Shown here: positions 1 to 11,758 of the stretch, piece after piece | How positions within the stretch are numbered: the stretch's first letter is position 1 | Layout: the number at the start of each line of letters is the position of its first letter | From: Pseudoxanthomonas koreensis | GTDB lineage: Bacteria; Pseudomonadota; Gammaproteobacteria; Xanthomonadales; Xanthomonadaceae | Length of the DNA stretch: 64,000 nt | Direction of reading: 5' to 3' | Assembly (NCBI RefSeq): GCF_010093225.1 | Contig: NZ_PDWM01000010.1 | Location: forward strand, 17,021-81,020 | The notes under the pieces: model-generated | What the model was told of the DNA's origin: nothing | Seen by the model: only the letters and a program-made list of their open reading frames with translations | Databases searched by the model: none | Program-made: the position numbers and the translations under genes

Positions 1-3611
<3,611 letters not shown>

Positions 3612-3633
3612 GCGGCGCGGCCTGTATGGTCCG

Positions 3634-4662
3634 TCAGGCGGACATGTCGAGGACGATGCGGCCTTCGATCTCGCCCTTGTGCATGCGGGCGAAGATGTCG
3701 TTGATGTTCTCCAGCCGGTCCGATGCCACGGTCGCGGCGACCTTGCCCTGTTCGGCGAACTCCAGCGATTCCTGCAGGTCCAGGCGGGTGCCGACGATCG
3801 AGCCGCGCACGGTGATCCCGTTGAGGACCATGCCGAAGATATCCAGCGGGAAGCTGCCCGGCGGCAGGCCGACCAGGGAGACGGTGCCGCCGCGGCGCAT
3901 CATCCCCTGTGCCTGCTCGAAGGCCTTGGGCGAGACCGCGGTGACCAGGGCGCCGTGTGCGCCGCCGATCTCCTTCTTCAGGAACGCGGCCGGGTCGGTC
4001 GTGAGCGCGTTGACGGTGACCGTGGCGCCCAGGCGCCTGGCCAGTTCGAGCTTTTCGTCGTCCACGTCGACGGCGGCCACGTTCATGCCCATGGCCTTCG
4101 CATACTGCACGGCCATGTGGCCGAGGCCGCCGATGCCGGAGATGACCACCCATTCGCCGGGACGGGTGTCGGTCACCTTCAGGCCCTTGTAGACGGTGAC
4201 CCCCGCGCACAGCACCGGCGCGATCTCGACGAAGCCGATGCCCTTGGGAAGGTGGCCGACGTAACCGGCATTGGCCAGTGCGTACCGGGCGAAGCCGCCG
4301 TTGACCGAATAGCCGGTGTTCTGCTGCTGCTCGCACAGGGTTTCCCAGCCGCCCAGGCAGTGCGCGCAGTAGCCACAGGCCGAGTATAGCCACGGGATGC
4401 CGACGCGGTCGCCTTCCCTGACGTGGGTGACGCCGGCGCCCACCGCGACCACGTGGCCCACGCCCTCGTGCCCGGGAATGAAGGGCGGGCTGGGCTTCAC
4501 CGGCCAGTCGCCCTCGGCCGCATGCAGGTCGGTATGGCAGACGCCGCAGGCCTCGATCCTGACCAGCACGTCGCCAGGACCCGGGCGGGGCACCGGTACT
4601 TCCTCGATCACCAGTGGCTGGCCGAAGCCGCGCACGACCGCGGCCTTCATCGTCTTGTCCAT
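3634..4662 (-). CDS. adhP: Zinc-dependent alcohol dehydrogenase (AdhP type)
   Basis: Medium-chain zinc alcohol dehydrogenase of 342 aa, interconverting primary alcohols and aldehydes with NAD(H). The catalytic zinc motif CGVCHTD begins near residue 39, GHEGVG follows, and four closely spaced cysteines (CGYCAHC and a later Cys) form the structural zinc lobe. The Rossmann motif [15 protein letters not shown] lies mid-protein. The start at 4662 (MDKTMKAAV) is preferred over an upstream in-frame start at 4695 because GAGGA sits about 7 bp before it. The gene converges on gltD and diverges from the membrane-protein gene at 4817. Confidence 0.94.
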   Translation of the reverse strand: MDKTMKAAVVRGFGQPLVIEEVPVPRPGPGDVLVRIEACGVCHTDLHAAEGDWPVKPSPPFIPGHEGVGHVVAVGAGVTHVREGDRVGIPWLYSACGYCAHCLGGWETLCEQQQNTGYSVNGGFARYALANAGYVGHLPKGIGFVEIAPVLCAGVTVYKGLKVTDTRPGEWVVISGIGGLGHMAVQYAKAMGMNVAAVDVDDEKLELARRLGATVTVNALTTDPAAFLKKEIGGAHGALVTAVSPKAFEQAQGMMRRGGTVSLVGLPPGSFPLDIFGMVLNGITVRGSIVGTRLDLQESLEFAEQGKVAATVASDRLENINDIFARMHKGEIEGRIVLDMSA

Positions 4663-4816
4663 GGCGGATCCTCGCGGGAGGGCAGGTTTGGCCACCTTAC
4701 ACCCGTGCCGTTATCACGCCGTTGACCGGGATCGAGCCGTCCATCCCCACTGCCGTGGCGGCATCGCCACGCTCTGCTACGATCCCGGCACATCCCACCC
4801 GACGCGGAGCTGTGCG

Positions 4817-5404
4817 ATGGACCATGCGTTCCTCTGGGGCGTCATCGCCCTGGCCTGCGGCACGGTAATGATCGTCTACGGTTCCACCATGTTCCGGGTG
4901 GTGCTGGCCTTCGCCGGCTTCTACATCGGCTTCGGCGTGGTCTCGGCCGCAATCGGCTCGATCGGCAGCGGGCCCAGCCCGGCGCTGCAGACCATCGTCG
5001 CGATCATCCTTGGCGCGGCGCTGGGTGGAGTGCTGTATTCGTTCGCTTCCCTCGCGGTATACGCGGCCGGTGCGATCCTGGGGCTGGTGGTGGCGCTGTT
5101 CTTCGCCTCGCTGGTGGGCATCGGCGGCAGCTGGATGCTGACGGTGCTCGCTCTGGCCGGCGTCGGTGCCGGCGCCTTCGGCGGACGCTACCTGGGCAGC
5201 TGGCTGACGATCCTGTCCTCGGCGGTGGCCGGTGCCTACTTCAGCGTCACCGGCCTGGCGCTGATCTTCGGCTCGCAGGCGGCCAACGGGATGATGCCGG
5301 TGAACGCGCGCACGCTGGTGGTGTTCGCGCTGCTGGCGGTGATCAGCTTCCTGGCCCAGGCACGCACGCGCAACCTGCGCCGCAGCGGCGCGTTCATCCG
5401 CTGA
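4817..5404 (+). CDS. Conserved multi-pass membrane protein (DUF4203/TM198-like)
   Basis: A 195-residue protein made almost entirely of hydrophobic segments, with about seven predicted membrane helices separated by Gly-rich turns and a short basic C-terminus. The pattern resembles the DUF4203/TM198 fold, but that is a pattern match from memory. The ATG at 4817 has GGAG upstream; the frame is open further 5', but that stretch is not membrane-like and overlaps the divergent adhP start. It is followed after one base by the MGS-like gene, so the two are probably co-transcribed. Function unknown. Confidence 0.8.
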   Translation: MDHAFLWGVIALACGTVMIVYGSTMFRVVLAFAGFYIGFGVVSAAIGSIGSGPSPALQTIVAIILGAALGGVLYSFASLAVYAAGAILGLVVALFFASLVGIGGSWMLTVLALAGVGAGAFGGRYLGSWLTILSSAVAGAYFSVTGLALIFGSQAANGMMPVNARTLVVFALLAVISFLAQARTRNLRRSGAFIR

Positions 5405-5405
5405 C

Positions 5406-6293
5406 GTGCCGGTGCGCCTGGGCCTCGCCGCCAACCGCCTGCACCACGCCACCGCGGACGCCGCGCTGTTCCGCTGGCTGCGCGCCAGTGGTGCGGGGAT
5501 CCGCGAACTGGGGATCGAGCTGCATGCGGTGGGCCGCACCCACGACGCGATCGCCGCGGCGGGTCTGCTCGATGGCCATGCAGGCCTGAAGCGCTACCCG
5601 TACGGGCGCGACGGCGGCCTGATGAAGCTGGTCGCCGAAGTGGTGGGCATGGAAGGCGACGCGCGCACGCTGGACGGGGCGATTTACCTGATCGATCCGG
5701 TCGACCCATCCTCGATCTTCCCCGAGGCGGCGGCGCTCAAGCGCCAGTGCGTGATCCACGGCAAGCCCTTCCTCTCCACCGTGGCCAGCGCGCGCGACTG
5801 GATCGAGAACGAGCGCGTTCTCGCCGGGCTGGCGCCGGACCCGGGGGCCGATGCGCTGCATGCCTTCGAAGCGCAGACCCTGGCGCTGATCGCGCATGAT
5901 GCGATGAAGCCGCAGATGCTGGCGTTCGCCGCCGCGCATTACGAAGCGCTGTCGCGGTTCGCCCGGCGCGTGGCCACCGGCACCACCGGCCAGCGCCTGA
6001 ACGAGATGGCCTGGAGCCGCGGCTGGCCGCAGGACACGCCGTGGGTGCACCGCTTCCACAGCGGCCCGATGGGCGGCGATGCGCAGATCGCCGACCTGGT
6101 GCTGGAGCGCCAGTGCCAGCGCGCGGTGTTCTTCGAGGATCCGCACGTCGCACGCCAGCACGAGGCCGACATCCAGCTGCTCGAGCGTGCGGTGACGACG
6201 GTGACCGACGACGCGATGTGCATCACTTCGCCGGTGGTGGCCGCGCGCTGGATGGACGCGGTCGGCCGGCGCGCGCGCTGGCGCGCGGCCTGA
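5406..6293 (+). CDS. Methylglyoxal synthase-like protein with two MGS modules
   Basis: The 295 residues are about twice the usual bacterial methylglyoxal synthase (about 150). The C-terminal half (about 158-290) keeps the catalytic landmarks that turn dihydroxyacetone phosphate into methylglyoxal: AHD (D165), TGTTG (191-195), GPMGGD (220-225) and DPHVARQHEAD, with H252 and D255 at the usual His/Asp sites. The N-terminal half (about 3-135) shows the same order in weakened form: GRTHD, YGRDGG and YLIDPVDP, with no AHD-type Asp. It starts with GTG one base after the preceding stop. The C half is probably catalytic; the N half may be structural or regulatory. Activity is inferred. Confidence 0.85.
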   Translation: MPVRLGLAANRLHHATADAALFRWLRASGAGIRELGIELHAVGRTHDAIAAAGLLDGHAGLKRYPYGRDGGLMKLVAEVVGMEGDARTLDGAIYLIDPVDPSSIFPEAAALKRQCVIHGKPFLSTVASARDWIENERVLAGLAPDPGADALHAFEAQTLALIAHDAMKPQMLAFAAAHYEALSRFARRVATGTTGQRLNEMAWSRGWPQDTPWVHRFHSGPMGGDAQIADLVLERQCQRAVFFEDPHVARQHEADIQLLERAVTTVTDDAMCITSPVVAARWMDAVGRRARWRAA

Positions 6294-6313
6294 GCGGCAC
6301 GGAATCATCCGCC

Positions 6314-7081
6314 ATGTGCGTGGTCGCCTTCGCCTGGAACGCGCATCCGCGCTGGCGCTTCGTGCTGGCCGGCAACCGCGACGAGTTCCATGCGCGGCCA
6401 ACCGCGCCCTTGGCGGCCTGGGACGATGGCTCGGGTATTGTTGCCGGCCGCGACCTGGAAGCCGGCGGCACCTGGCTGGGCGTGGACGGGCGCGGGCGCT
6501 GCGCGCTGGTGACCAACGTGCGCGACTTCCGCCAGCCGCAGGGCGGCCTGTCGCGCGGGCTGCTCGCCAGCGACTACCTGCGCGGCGAAGAGGATGCGGC
6601 GACGCGCGCGCAGATGCTGCAGTCCACCGCGCCGGCGTACCGGCCATTCAACCTGCTGCTGGTCGATGCGCAGGCGTGCGCCTGGATCGGCAACCTGCCG
6701 CAGGTACGCATGGCGATGGCCACGGCGGGCGTGCACGTGCTGTCCAACGCACAGCTCGACACGCCGTGGCCGAAGGCGGTGGCGCTGGGCGATGCCCTGC
6801 GCGGCTGGATCGAAGACGGCGGCGACGGCGATTTCGAGCCGCTGTTCGCCGCGCTTGCCGATGAGACGCGCTGGCCGGATGCGCGGCTTCCCGACACCGG
6901 CATCGGCCTGGAACGCGAGCGCTGGCTGTCGTCGGCGTTCATCCGCGGCGAGGAGTACGGCACGCGCGCGAGTACCGTGCTCGCAGTCGACCATGGTGGA
7001 GCCGCGCTGGTCGTCGAGCGCCGCTGGGGGCCGATGGGCGTGGCGCTGGGTGAAACCCGGGTGGCGATCGCCAGCCCGTAG
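6314..7081 (+). CDS. NRDE family protein (TANGO2-like)
   Basis: A 255-residue NRDE-domain protein. The name-giving motif is seen as AGNRDEFHARPT near residue 20. The protein begins Met-Cys, placing a cysteine at position 2 as in N-terminal-nucleophile-type members. The family (eukaryotic TANGO2 relatives) has no firmly assigned biochemical activity; links to haem or lipid handling are reported for animal members only. It lies 20 bp after the MGS-like gene in the same direction. Its TAG stop is the TAG of the GTAG head of a REP element, shared with the convergent MFS gene. Confidence 0.9.
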   Translation: MCVVAFAWNAHPRWRFVLAGNRDEFHARPTAPLAAWDDGSGIVAGRDLEAGGTWLGVDGRGRCALVTNVRDFRQPQGGLSRGLLASDYLRGEEDAATRAQMLQSTAPAYRPFNLLLVDAQACAWIGNLPQVRMAMATAGVHVLSNAQLDTPWPKAVALGDALRGWIEDGGDGDFEPLFAALADETRWPDARLPDTGIGLERERWLSSAFIRGEEYGTRASTVLAVDHGGAALVVERRWGPMGVALGETRVAIASP

Positions 7082-7103
7082 CGTGGGGCAAGCCCCGCTC
7101 TAC
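7078..7103. repeat. Short REP palindrome between convergent genes
   Basis: A 26-bp element begins GTAG and ends CTAC, with a near-perfect stem GTGGGGC/GCCCCGC around a two-base AA loop. It is the same family as the copy at 26987-27008 inside recC. Both convergent genes end in it: the TAG at 7079-7081 stops the NRDE gene and the complementary TAG at 7102-7100 stops the MFS gene. The hairpin could also help end transcription on both strands, though there is no T-run. Confidence 0.85.
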
Positions 7104-8320
7104 GGGGCGCGGGCGTAGCGCCAGCCCACCAGCCAGGCACAGGCCAGCGCGAACGCCGCCAGGAACCACGGTGCGCCAGGCAGGTGCGCCGGCGCACTGG
7201 CGCCGACGAACAGCGCGAACACGTTGGCGAACAGCAGCGGGCCGATGATCCCGGCCACGCTGGTCAGGCTCATCAGCGCGCCCTGGATGCGGCCCTGCAC
7301 CTGCGGCCCGACCTGGCGGGTGATCAGCGCCTGCGTCGCCGGCGTGGCCAGCGCCCACAGCGCGCTCACCGGCAGGCCGAGCAGGAACAGCCAGCCGGTG
7401 TCGGCAAGCCCGTAGATGACGAAGCCGGCTACGCCGCAGCCCAGCCCCAGCAGCAGCGTGCGCCGTTCGCCCAGTGCGGCCACGGTGCGCCCGACCAGGC
7501 CGGCGTTGACGATGATGCTCATCACCCCGACCGCGGCCAGCACCCAGCTCACTTCGCGCGGGCCCCACTGGTAACGGTAGTCCGCGAACAGCACGAAGAT
7601 GCTCGGGTAGACGTAGTGCGCCAGGTTGGCCAGGAACACCACCGCGGCCAGGCCGAACACCTGCGGGTAGCCGCGCAGCAGCACCAGTGCGCCGAACGGA
7701 TTGGCGTGGGCGACATCGAAGCGCTGCGTGCGGCGTTCGGGCGGCAGCGACTCGGGCAGCACGAACCAGCCGTAGAGGAAGTTCAGCAGCGCCAGCCCGG
7801 CGGCGAACCAGAACGGCAGGCGCAGGTCGATCCCGCCGAGCCAGCCGCCGACCAGCGGGCCGAGCACGAAGCCCAGGCCGAACGCGGCGCCGATCATGCC
7901 GAAGCTCTTGGCCCGTTTCTCCGGCGCGGTGACGTCGGCGATGTAGGCGTTGGCGGTGGTGAAGCTGGCGGACGCGATGCCGGAGATGATGCGGCCGATC
8001 AGAAGCATCCCCAGCGAGCTGGCGACGGCCATGAAGATGAAATCCAGGCCCAGCCCCAGGCACGAGAGCAGGATCACCGGGCGCCGCCCGTAGCGGTCCG
8101 ACAGCGCGCCCTGCACCGGTGTGGAGACGAACTGCACCGCGGCGAACACCATGCCGAACACGCCGACCCAGCGCGCGGCGCTGGCGATGTCGCCGCCGGT
8201 GAACTCTTCCACCAGGTGCGGCAGCACCGGGATGATCACGCCGAACGAGAGCACGTCGATCAGCACGGTGACGAAGATGAAGGCCAGCGCCGCGCGGCGC
8301 GCACCGGAAGGTGGCTGCAA
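7100..8320 (-). CDS. Tet-type (TCR family) MFS exporter
   Basis: A 406-residue major facilitator with about 12 membrane helices. Family marks include LIDVLSFGVIIPVLPHL in helix 1, the loop 2-3 motif GALSDRYGRRPVI, and the helix 5 region GAAFGLGFVLGPLVGG, as in TetA-type drug:H+ antiporters of the inner membrane. The substrate cannot be read from sequence, and no TetR neighbour is present, so a tetracycline role is not implied. The start is TTG at 8320, supported by AGGA six bases upstream. The stop codon lies in the REP at 7078-7103. Confidence 0.9.
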   Translation of the reverse strand: MQPPSGARRAALAFIFVTVLIDVLSFGVIIPVLPHLVEEFTGGDIASAARWVGVFGMVFAAVQFVSTPVQGALSDRYGRRPVILLSCLGLGLDFIFMAVASSLGMLLIGRIISGIASASFTTANAYIADVTAPEKRAKSFGMIGAAFGLGFVLGPLVGGWLGGIDLRLPFWFAAGLALLNFLYGWFVLPESLPPERRTQRFDVAHANPFGALVLLRGYPQVFGLAAVVFLANLAHYVYPSIFVLFADYRYQWGPREVSWVLAAVGVMSIIVNAGLVGRTVAALGERRTLLLGLGCGVAGFVIYGLADTGWLFLLGLPVSALWALATPATQALITRQVGPQVQGRIQGALMSLTSVAGIIGPLLFANVFALFVGASAPAHLPGAPWFLAAFALACAWLVGWRYARAP

Positions 8321-8385
8321 GGGGGGTCCTGTGGCCGTGGGCGGCCGTGTGCGGAAGGGGCGCAGTCTATCCGTTCGCGCCGCAT

Positions 8386-8526
8386 CCCCTGTAGGAGCCC
8401 ACTTCAGGGGGCGACCCCGGTGGCATCATGCGGCGGTGTTCAACGCGGAGCCTCCGGAGAGTGCGCGTTCTGCGCGACGCTTTCCGGCGGGATCGGGTCG
8501 CCCCCTGAAGTGGGCTCCTACAGGGG
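8386..8526. repeat. REPIN-like symmetric element, copy A
   Basis: Inverted REP arms start GTAGGAGCCCACTTCAGG at 8391 and end in the complement with CTAC at 8521, flanked by CCCCT and AGGGG. TCCGGA sits at 8453-8458, at the midpoint, with GTTCAACGCG to its left. The right arm supplies the TAG stop of the adjacent mutarotase reading frame. Members of the same family are at 10753, 33797, 41096, 42990 and 44775. Confidence 0.92.
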
Positions 8527-9381
8527 GGTGACGGTGATTTTCTGGGTGAGGGTGTGGGTGGCGCCGGGGGGGAGGTCGACGACGTCGGGGCCGGCGTTGC
8601 CGGCTTCCAGGCAGACGAAGTGGCGCCAGTGCGCGCCGACGTCGGCCATGCGCGCGGCGGCGGCTTCGCCGGGGTTCCAGACGATGGCGGTGCGGCCGTC
8701 CTCCACCTCCAGCGCGATGCTGCGCGCCAGCCCCGGATCGACCAGGCGGTAACGGCCACCGGCGCCGGGGAACAGGCGGTCGGCGCGACCCGGGTCGCGC
8801 GGGTCGTGCAGGGTCCAGTCGCCCTGCTGCAGGTGCCGGCTGCCGCCGTCGTTCTTGTCGAGGAAGACCAGGCCATCGAGTCCTTCGATGCGCACGCCTT
8901 CGACGTCGCCGACGCGGAAGTAGTTGTGCAGGGCCTCGGTGAAACGCAGCGGCTGGTTGCCGGTATTGGTCGTGACCAGGCGCTGTTCGAGGCTGCGGCC
9001 GATGTGCAGCTGCATGCGCAGGTTCAGCGCCAACTCCTGCAGCGGCGGCGGTTCCAGTTCCAGCACCATCGTGCCGTCGGCCTCGCGCCGCGCCGCGGCC
9101 AGCTGCCAGGGCAGGGTACGGACGAACCCGTGCGCGGGCACGGCGTCGGACTGGCCCTGGCGGCTGAAGTACGGCCAGCACACCGGCGTGCCGCCGCGGA
9201 TCGGCGTGGGCAGGTCCGCGCGCAGCGGCGAGAGCCAGAACACGTCTTCCTGCCCGGCCGGCGTCCAAGACACCAGCTGCCCGCCGAACAGCGACACCGC
9301 CGCCTTGCCCAACGGCGTGTCCACCAGCAGCGCATCGAGGCCCTGGAACGTGCCGACGGTCAGTCCGGGAATGTCGTGCAT
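8518..9381 (-). other. Probable independent start for the mutarotase domain (YeaD-like)
   Basis: The internal ATG at 9381 begins MHDIPGLTVG, a natural N-terminus for D-hexose-6-phosphate mutarotases, with AAGGA about 11 bases upstream. Translation here would give a 287-residue cytoplasmic enzyme that interconverts glucose-6-phosphate anomers without the signal peptide of the upstream transglycosylase. This start and the long frame may both be used. The sequence alone cannot decide. Confidence 0.6.
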
Positions 9382-10722
9382 GTTCTTCACTGTCCTTGCG
9401 GTGGTCGGCGACGGCGACTGCAGCAGCGCAGGATAGCCGGCGGGAAGCGCGAACGCGGTGCTTGCCGGCAGCGGCGCGGCGGGCGCAGGCGCGGCGGTAC
9501 GCAGCGCGTCGAGGATGCGATGCCCGGCGCGGCCATCGGCTGGCTGCTGGCCCAGTCGCTGCTGCTCGATGGCGATCGCCCTGCGGGTGGCGTTGCCGAC
9601 CATGCCGTCGGCGGCGCCGATGTCGTGGCCACGTGCGAGCAGCAGCGCCTGCAGCTCCTTGCGCTGCGCGCGCGACAGGCCCGGGTCGTCGGTCGGCCAG
9701 CGCGCGACCACGCCTTCGCCACCGCGCAGCCGGTCGGCCAGGGTGGTAATGGCCAGCGCATAGCTTTCGGCGGCGTTGTAGGAATGGATCGCGTCGTAGT
9801 TGCGGAACACCAGGAACGCGGGGCCTTCGCGGCCGGCGGGCAACAGCAGCGCACTGCGCGCGTCCGACGGCGCGATCGCACTGCCGTCGACGCGGACGAT
9901 GCCGCGCGCAACCCAGTCCGACAACGGCCGCCGCGCGGTGCGGCCGGCCAGCGCGGCATCGAAGCCGGCCGGCAGCTTCACCTCGTAGCCCCACGGCTCG
10001 CCGCTGCGCCAGCCGGCGCGCTGGAGGTAGTTGGCGGTGGAGGCCAGCGCGTCGGGAATGCTGCCGACCAGGTCGCGGCGGCCATCGCCGTCGCCATCGA
10101 CGGCGATGCGCGCATAGGTGGTGGGGATGAACTGGGTCTGGCCGAAGGCGCCGGCCCAGGAGCCGGTAAGGTCCGGATCGGTGAGGTCACCGGACTGGAG
10201 CAGCGAGAGCAGCGCGAGGAATTCGCCGCGGAAGAATTCCCGGCGGCGGCCTTCGCAGGCCAGGGTGGCCAGCGACACGCGCAGCGGGCGCTTGCCGGTG
10301 ATGCGGCCGTAGTCGCTTTCCACGCCCCACACCGCCACCACGGTCTCCGGATCGACGCCGTACTCGCCCTGCAATCGCGCCAGCAGCGCGCGGTGGGTGG
10401 CGAGCATCGCGCGGCCGTCGGCCACGCGCTGGTCGTCGACCAGCCCGGCCAGGTAGTCCCAGATCGGCGTGGTGAATTCCGGCTGCGCGTCGAGCAGCGG
10501 CAGCACGGTCGGGTCAGGCTGGAGGCCGGCGGTGTAGCGCGCGAACGTGGCCGCATCGATCCCGCGCGCGGCGGCGAGCGGCTGCATCGCGGCGAGGCAG
10601 CGCTGGAATGCGGGGTTGGGGGCCTGTGCGGGCGATGGCGCGGCGGTCGCAGTCGCGGCGTTCGCGATCATGAACAGCGCAGGCAGCGCGGTGATCCGGA
10701 ATGACGATGCGGGGGGGCGCAT
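8518..10722 (-). CDS. Lytic murein transglycosylase fused in frame to D-hexose-6-phosphate mutarotase
   Basis: One uninterrupted frame of 734 aa encodes two families. The N-terminal part has a signal-like segment, then an MltB-type lytic transglycosylase (catalytic Glu in VWGVESDYG; GSWAGAFGQTQFIPTTY) and a peptidoglycan-binding repeat. It would act in the periplasm, cleaving glycan strands. After an Ala/Pro linker come about 287 residues of a YeaD-type aldose-1-epimerase-like mutarotase (GGQLVSWTP, RGGTPVCWP, AHGFVR), normally cytoplasmic. ATG 10722 was chosen because the GTG at 10764 lies in a repeat and 10731 has no better ribosome site. More likely two genes that lost a stop than one bifunctional enzyme. 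Confidence 0.82.
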   Translation of the reverse strand: MRPPASSFRITALPALFMIANAATATAAPSPAQAPNPAFQRCLAAMQPLAAARGIDAATFARYTAGLQPDPTVLPLLDAQPEFTTPIWDYLAGLVDDQRVADGRAMLATHRALLARLQGEYGVDPETVVAVWGVESDYGRITGKRPLRVSLATLACEGRRREFFRGEFLALLSLLQSGDLTDPDLTGSWAGAFGQTQFIPTTYARIAVDGDGDGRRDLVGSIPDALASTANYLQRAGWRSGEPWGYEVKLPAGFDAALAGRTARRPLSDWVARGIVRVDGSAIAPSDARSALLLPAGREGPAFLVFRNYDAIHSYNAAESYALAITTLADRLRGGEGVVARWPTDDPGLSRAQRKELQALLLARGHDIGAADGMVGNATRRAIAIEQQRLGQQPADGRAGHRILDALRTAAPAPAAPLPASTAFALPAGYPALLQSPSPTTARTVKNMHDIPGLTVGTFQGLDALLVDTPLGKAAVSLFGGQLVSWTPAGQEDVFWLSPLRADLPTPIRGGTPVCWPYFSRQGQSDAVPAHGFVRTLPWQLAAARREADGTMVLELEPPPLQELALNLRMQLHIGRSLEQRLVTTNTGNQPLRFTEALHNYFRVGDVEGVRIEGLDGLVFLDKNDGGSRHLQQGDWTLHDPRDPGRADRLFPGAGGRYRLVDPGLARSIALEVEDGRTAIVWNPGEAAAARMADVGAHWRHFVCLEAGNAGPDVVDLPPGATHTLTQKITVTPL

Positions 10723-10752
10723 GGGCGGCATCCGTGGCGGGGTGAACCCATT

Positions 10753-10898
10753 GTAGGAGCCCACTTCAGGGGGCGACGCGAGGTGGCTGGGGCGCAGCGG
10801 TGTTCAATGCGGTCGTTCCGGAGGGGGCGCGTTGAGCGGCGCGCATTCCGGCGGGATCGGGTCGCCCCCTGAAGTGGGCTCCTACAGGGGGCTCCTAC
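10753..10898. repeat. REPIN-like symmetric element, copy B with extra half-arm
   Basis: The left arm begins GTAG at 10753, the centre TCCGGA is at 10817-10822, and the right arm ends CTAC at 10885. A further truncated arm, GGCTCCTAC, follows directly (ending 10897), so the right end is partly duplicated. The element fills the gap between the transglycosylase start and the folE stop. Confidence 0.9.
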
Positions 10899-10926
10899 AA
10901 GGAGGGGCGGGCCATCGGGCGCGGGG

Positions 10927-11523
10927 TCAGCGACGGCCGGCTTCGATGAAGCGCAGGAATTCGGCGCGGGTGCGCGCGTCTTCGCGGAAGTTGCCGAGCA
11001 TCTTCGAGGTGACCATGCTGACCCCGCGCTTGTGGATGCCGCGGGTGGTCATGCACTCGTGCGCGCCTTCGACCACCACGCCCACGCCCAGCGGGTGCAG
11101 CACGTCCTGGATGCACTGGGCGATCTGCGCGGTCATCTTCTCCTGCACCTGGAAGCGACGCGCATAGGCTTCCACCACCCGCGCCAGCTTGCTGATGCCG
11201 ACCACTTTGCCGTCCGGCAGGTAGCCGACGTGGACCCGGCCGATGATCGGCGCCATGTGGTGCTCGCAGTGGCTTTCGTACTCGATGTCGCGCAGCACGA
11301 TCATCTCGTCGTAGCCGGCGACCTCCTCGAAGGTGCGCTCCAGGTAGCCGCGCGGGTCTTCACGGTAGCCGCTGAACCAGTCGCCGTAGGCCTCGGCCAC
11401 GCGCTTGGGGGTGTCGAGCAGGCCCTCGCGCGAAGGATCTTCACCGGCCCAGCGCAGCAGGGTACGCACCGCTTCTTCGGCCTGGTCCCGGGTGACGGGG
11501 GCGGACTTGTCCTGGTCGGTCAT
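10927..11523 (-). CDS. folE: GTP cyclohydrolase I
   Basis: Converts GTP to dihydroneopterin triphosphate, the first step of tetrahydrofolate and pterin synthesis, as a cytoplasmic zinc-dependent decamer. In the 198 residues the zinc ligands are visible as C86 and H89 (SHCEHH) and C157 (HECMTTRG), with substrate-site segments [16 protein letters not shown] and SMVTSKMLG. The start at 11523 (MTDQDK) gives the usual N-terminus for this group; longer in-frame starts read into non-conserved sequence. It is divergent from the DUF885 lipoprotein gene across a 235-bp gap holding a small inverted repeat (GACCAT/ATGGTC, 11690-11705). Confidence 0.95.
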   Translation of the reverse strand: MTDQDKSAPVTRDQAEEAVRTLLRWAGEDPSREGLLDTPKRVAEAYGDWFSGYREDPRGYLERTFEEVAGYDEMIVLRDIEYESHCEHHMAPIIGRVHVGYLPDGKVVGISKLARVVEAYARRFQVQEKMTAQIAQCIQDVLHPLGVGVVVEGAHECMTTRGIHKRGVSMVTSKMLGNFREDARTRAEFLRFIEAGRR

Positions 11524-11758
11524 GGCTCGGGCACCGATGGCGGGGGCATGCATCGTACCCGAGTCGCACCGGCCAGCCGGTGTTTGCGCCGTGCGTCGCC
11601 GGCGGACCCCGGGAGTCCGGGCGCCCACGACCGCGTCCATGCCGCCGGCAACGTCCGCCCGCAGCGCCCGGCGGGATCGGTCGGGGCATGACCATCCGCA
11701 TGGTCCATGGCCGCCGGTTGGGCGCAGAATCGGCTGTCCCTTCATCCGAGACTCCGCC

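Noticed and set aside
7100..8320. Naming the MFS gene as a tetracycline resistance gene
   Set aside because: The TCR-family signature is shared by many exporters, there is no tetR partner, and the substrate cannot be inferred.
10723..10764. GTG start at 10764 for the transglycosylase
   Set aside because: It lies in the arm of a REPIN-like element, and the residues it adds precede a normal signal peptide; ATG 10722 or 10731 is more plausible.
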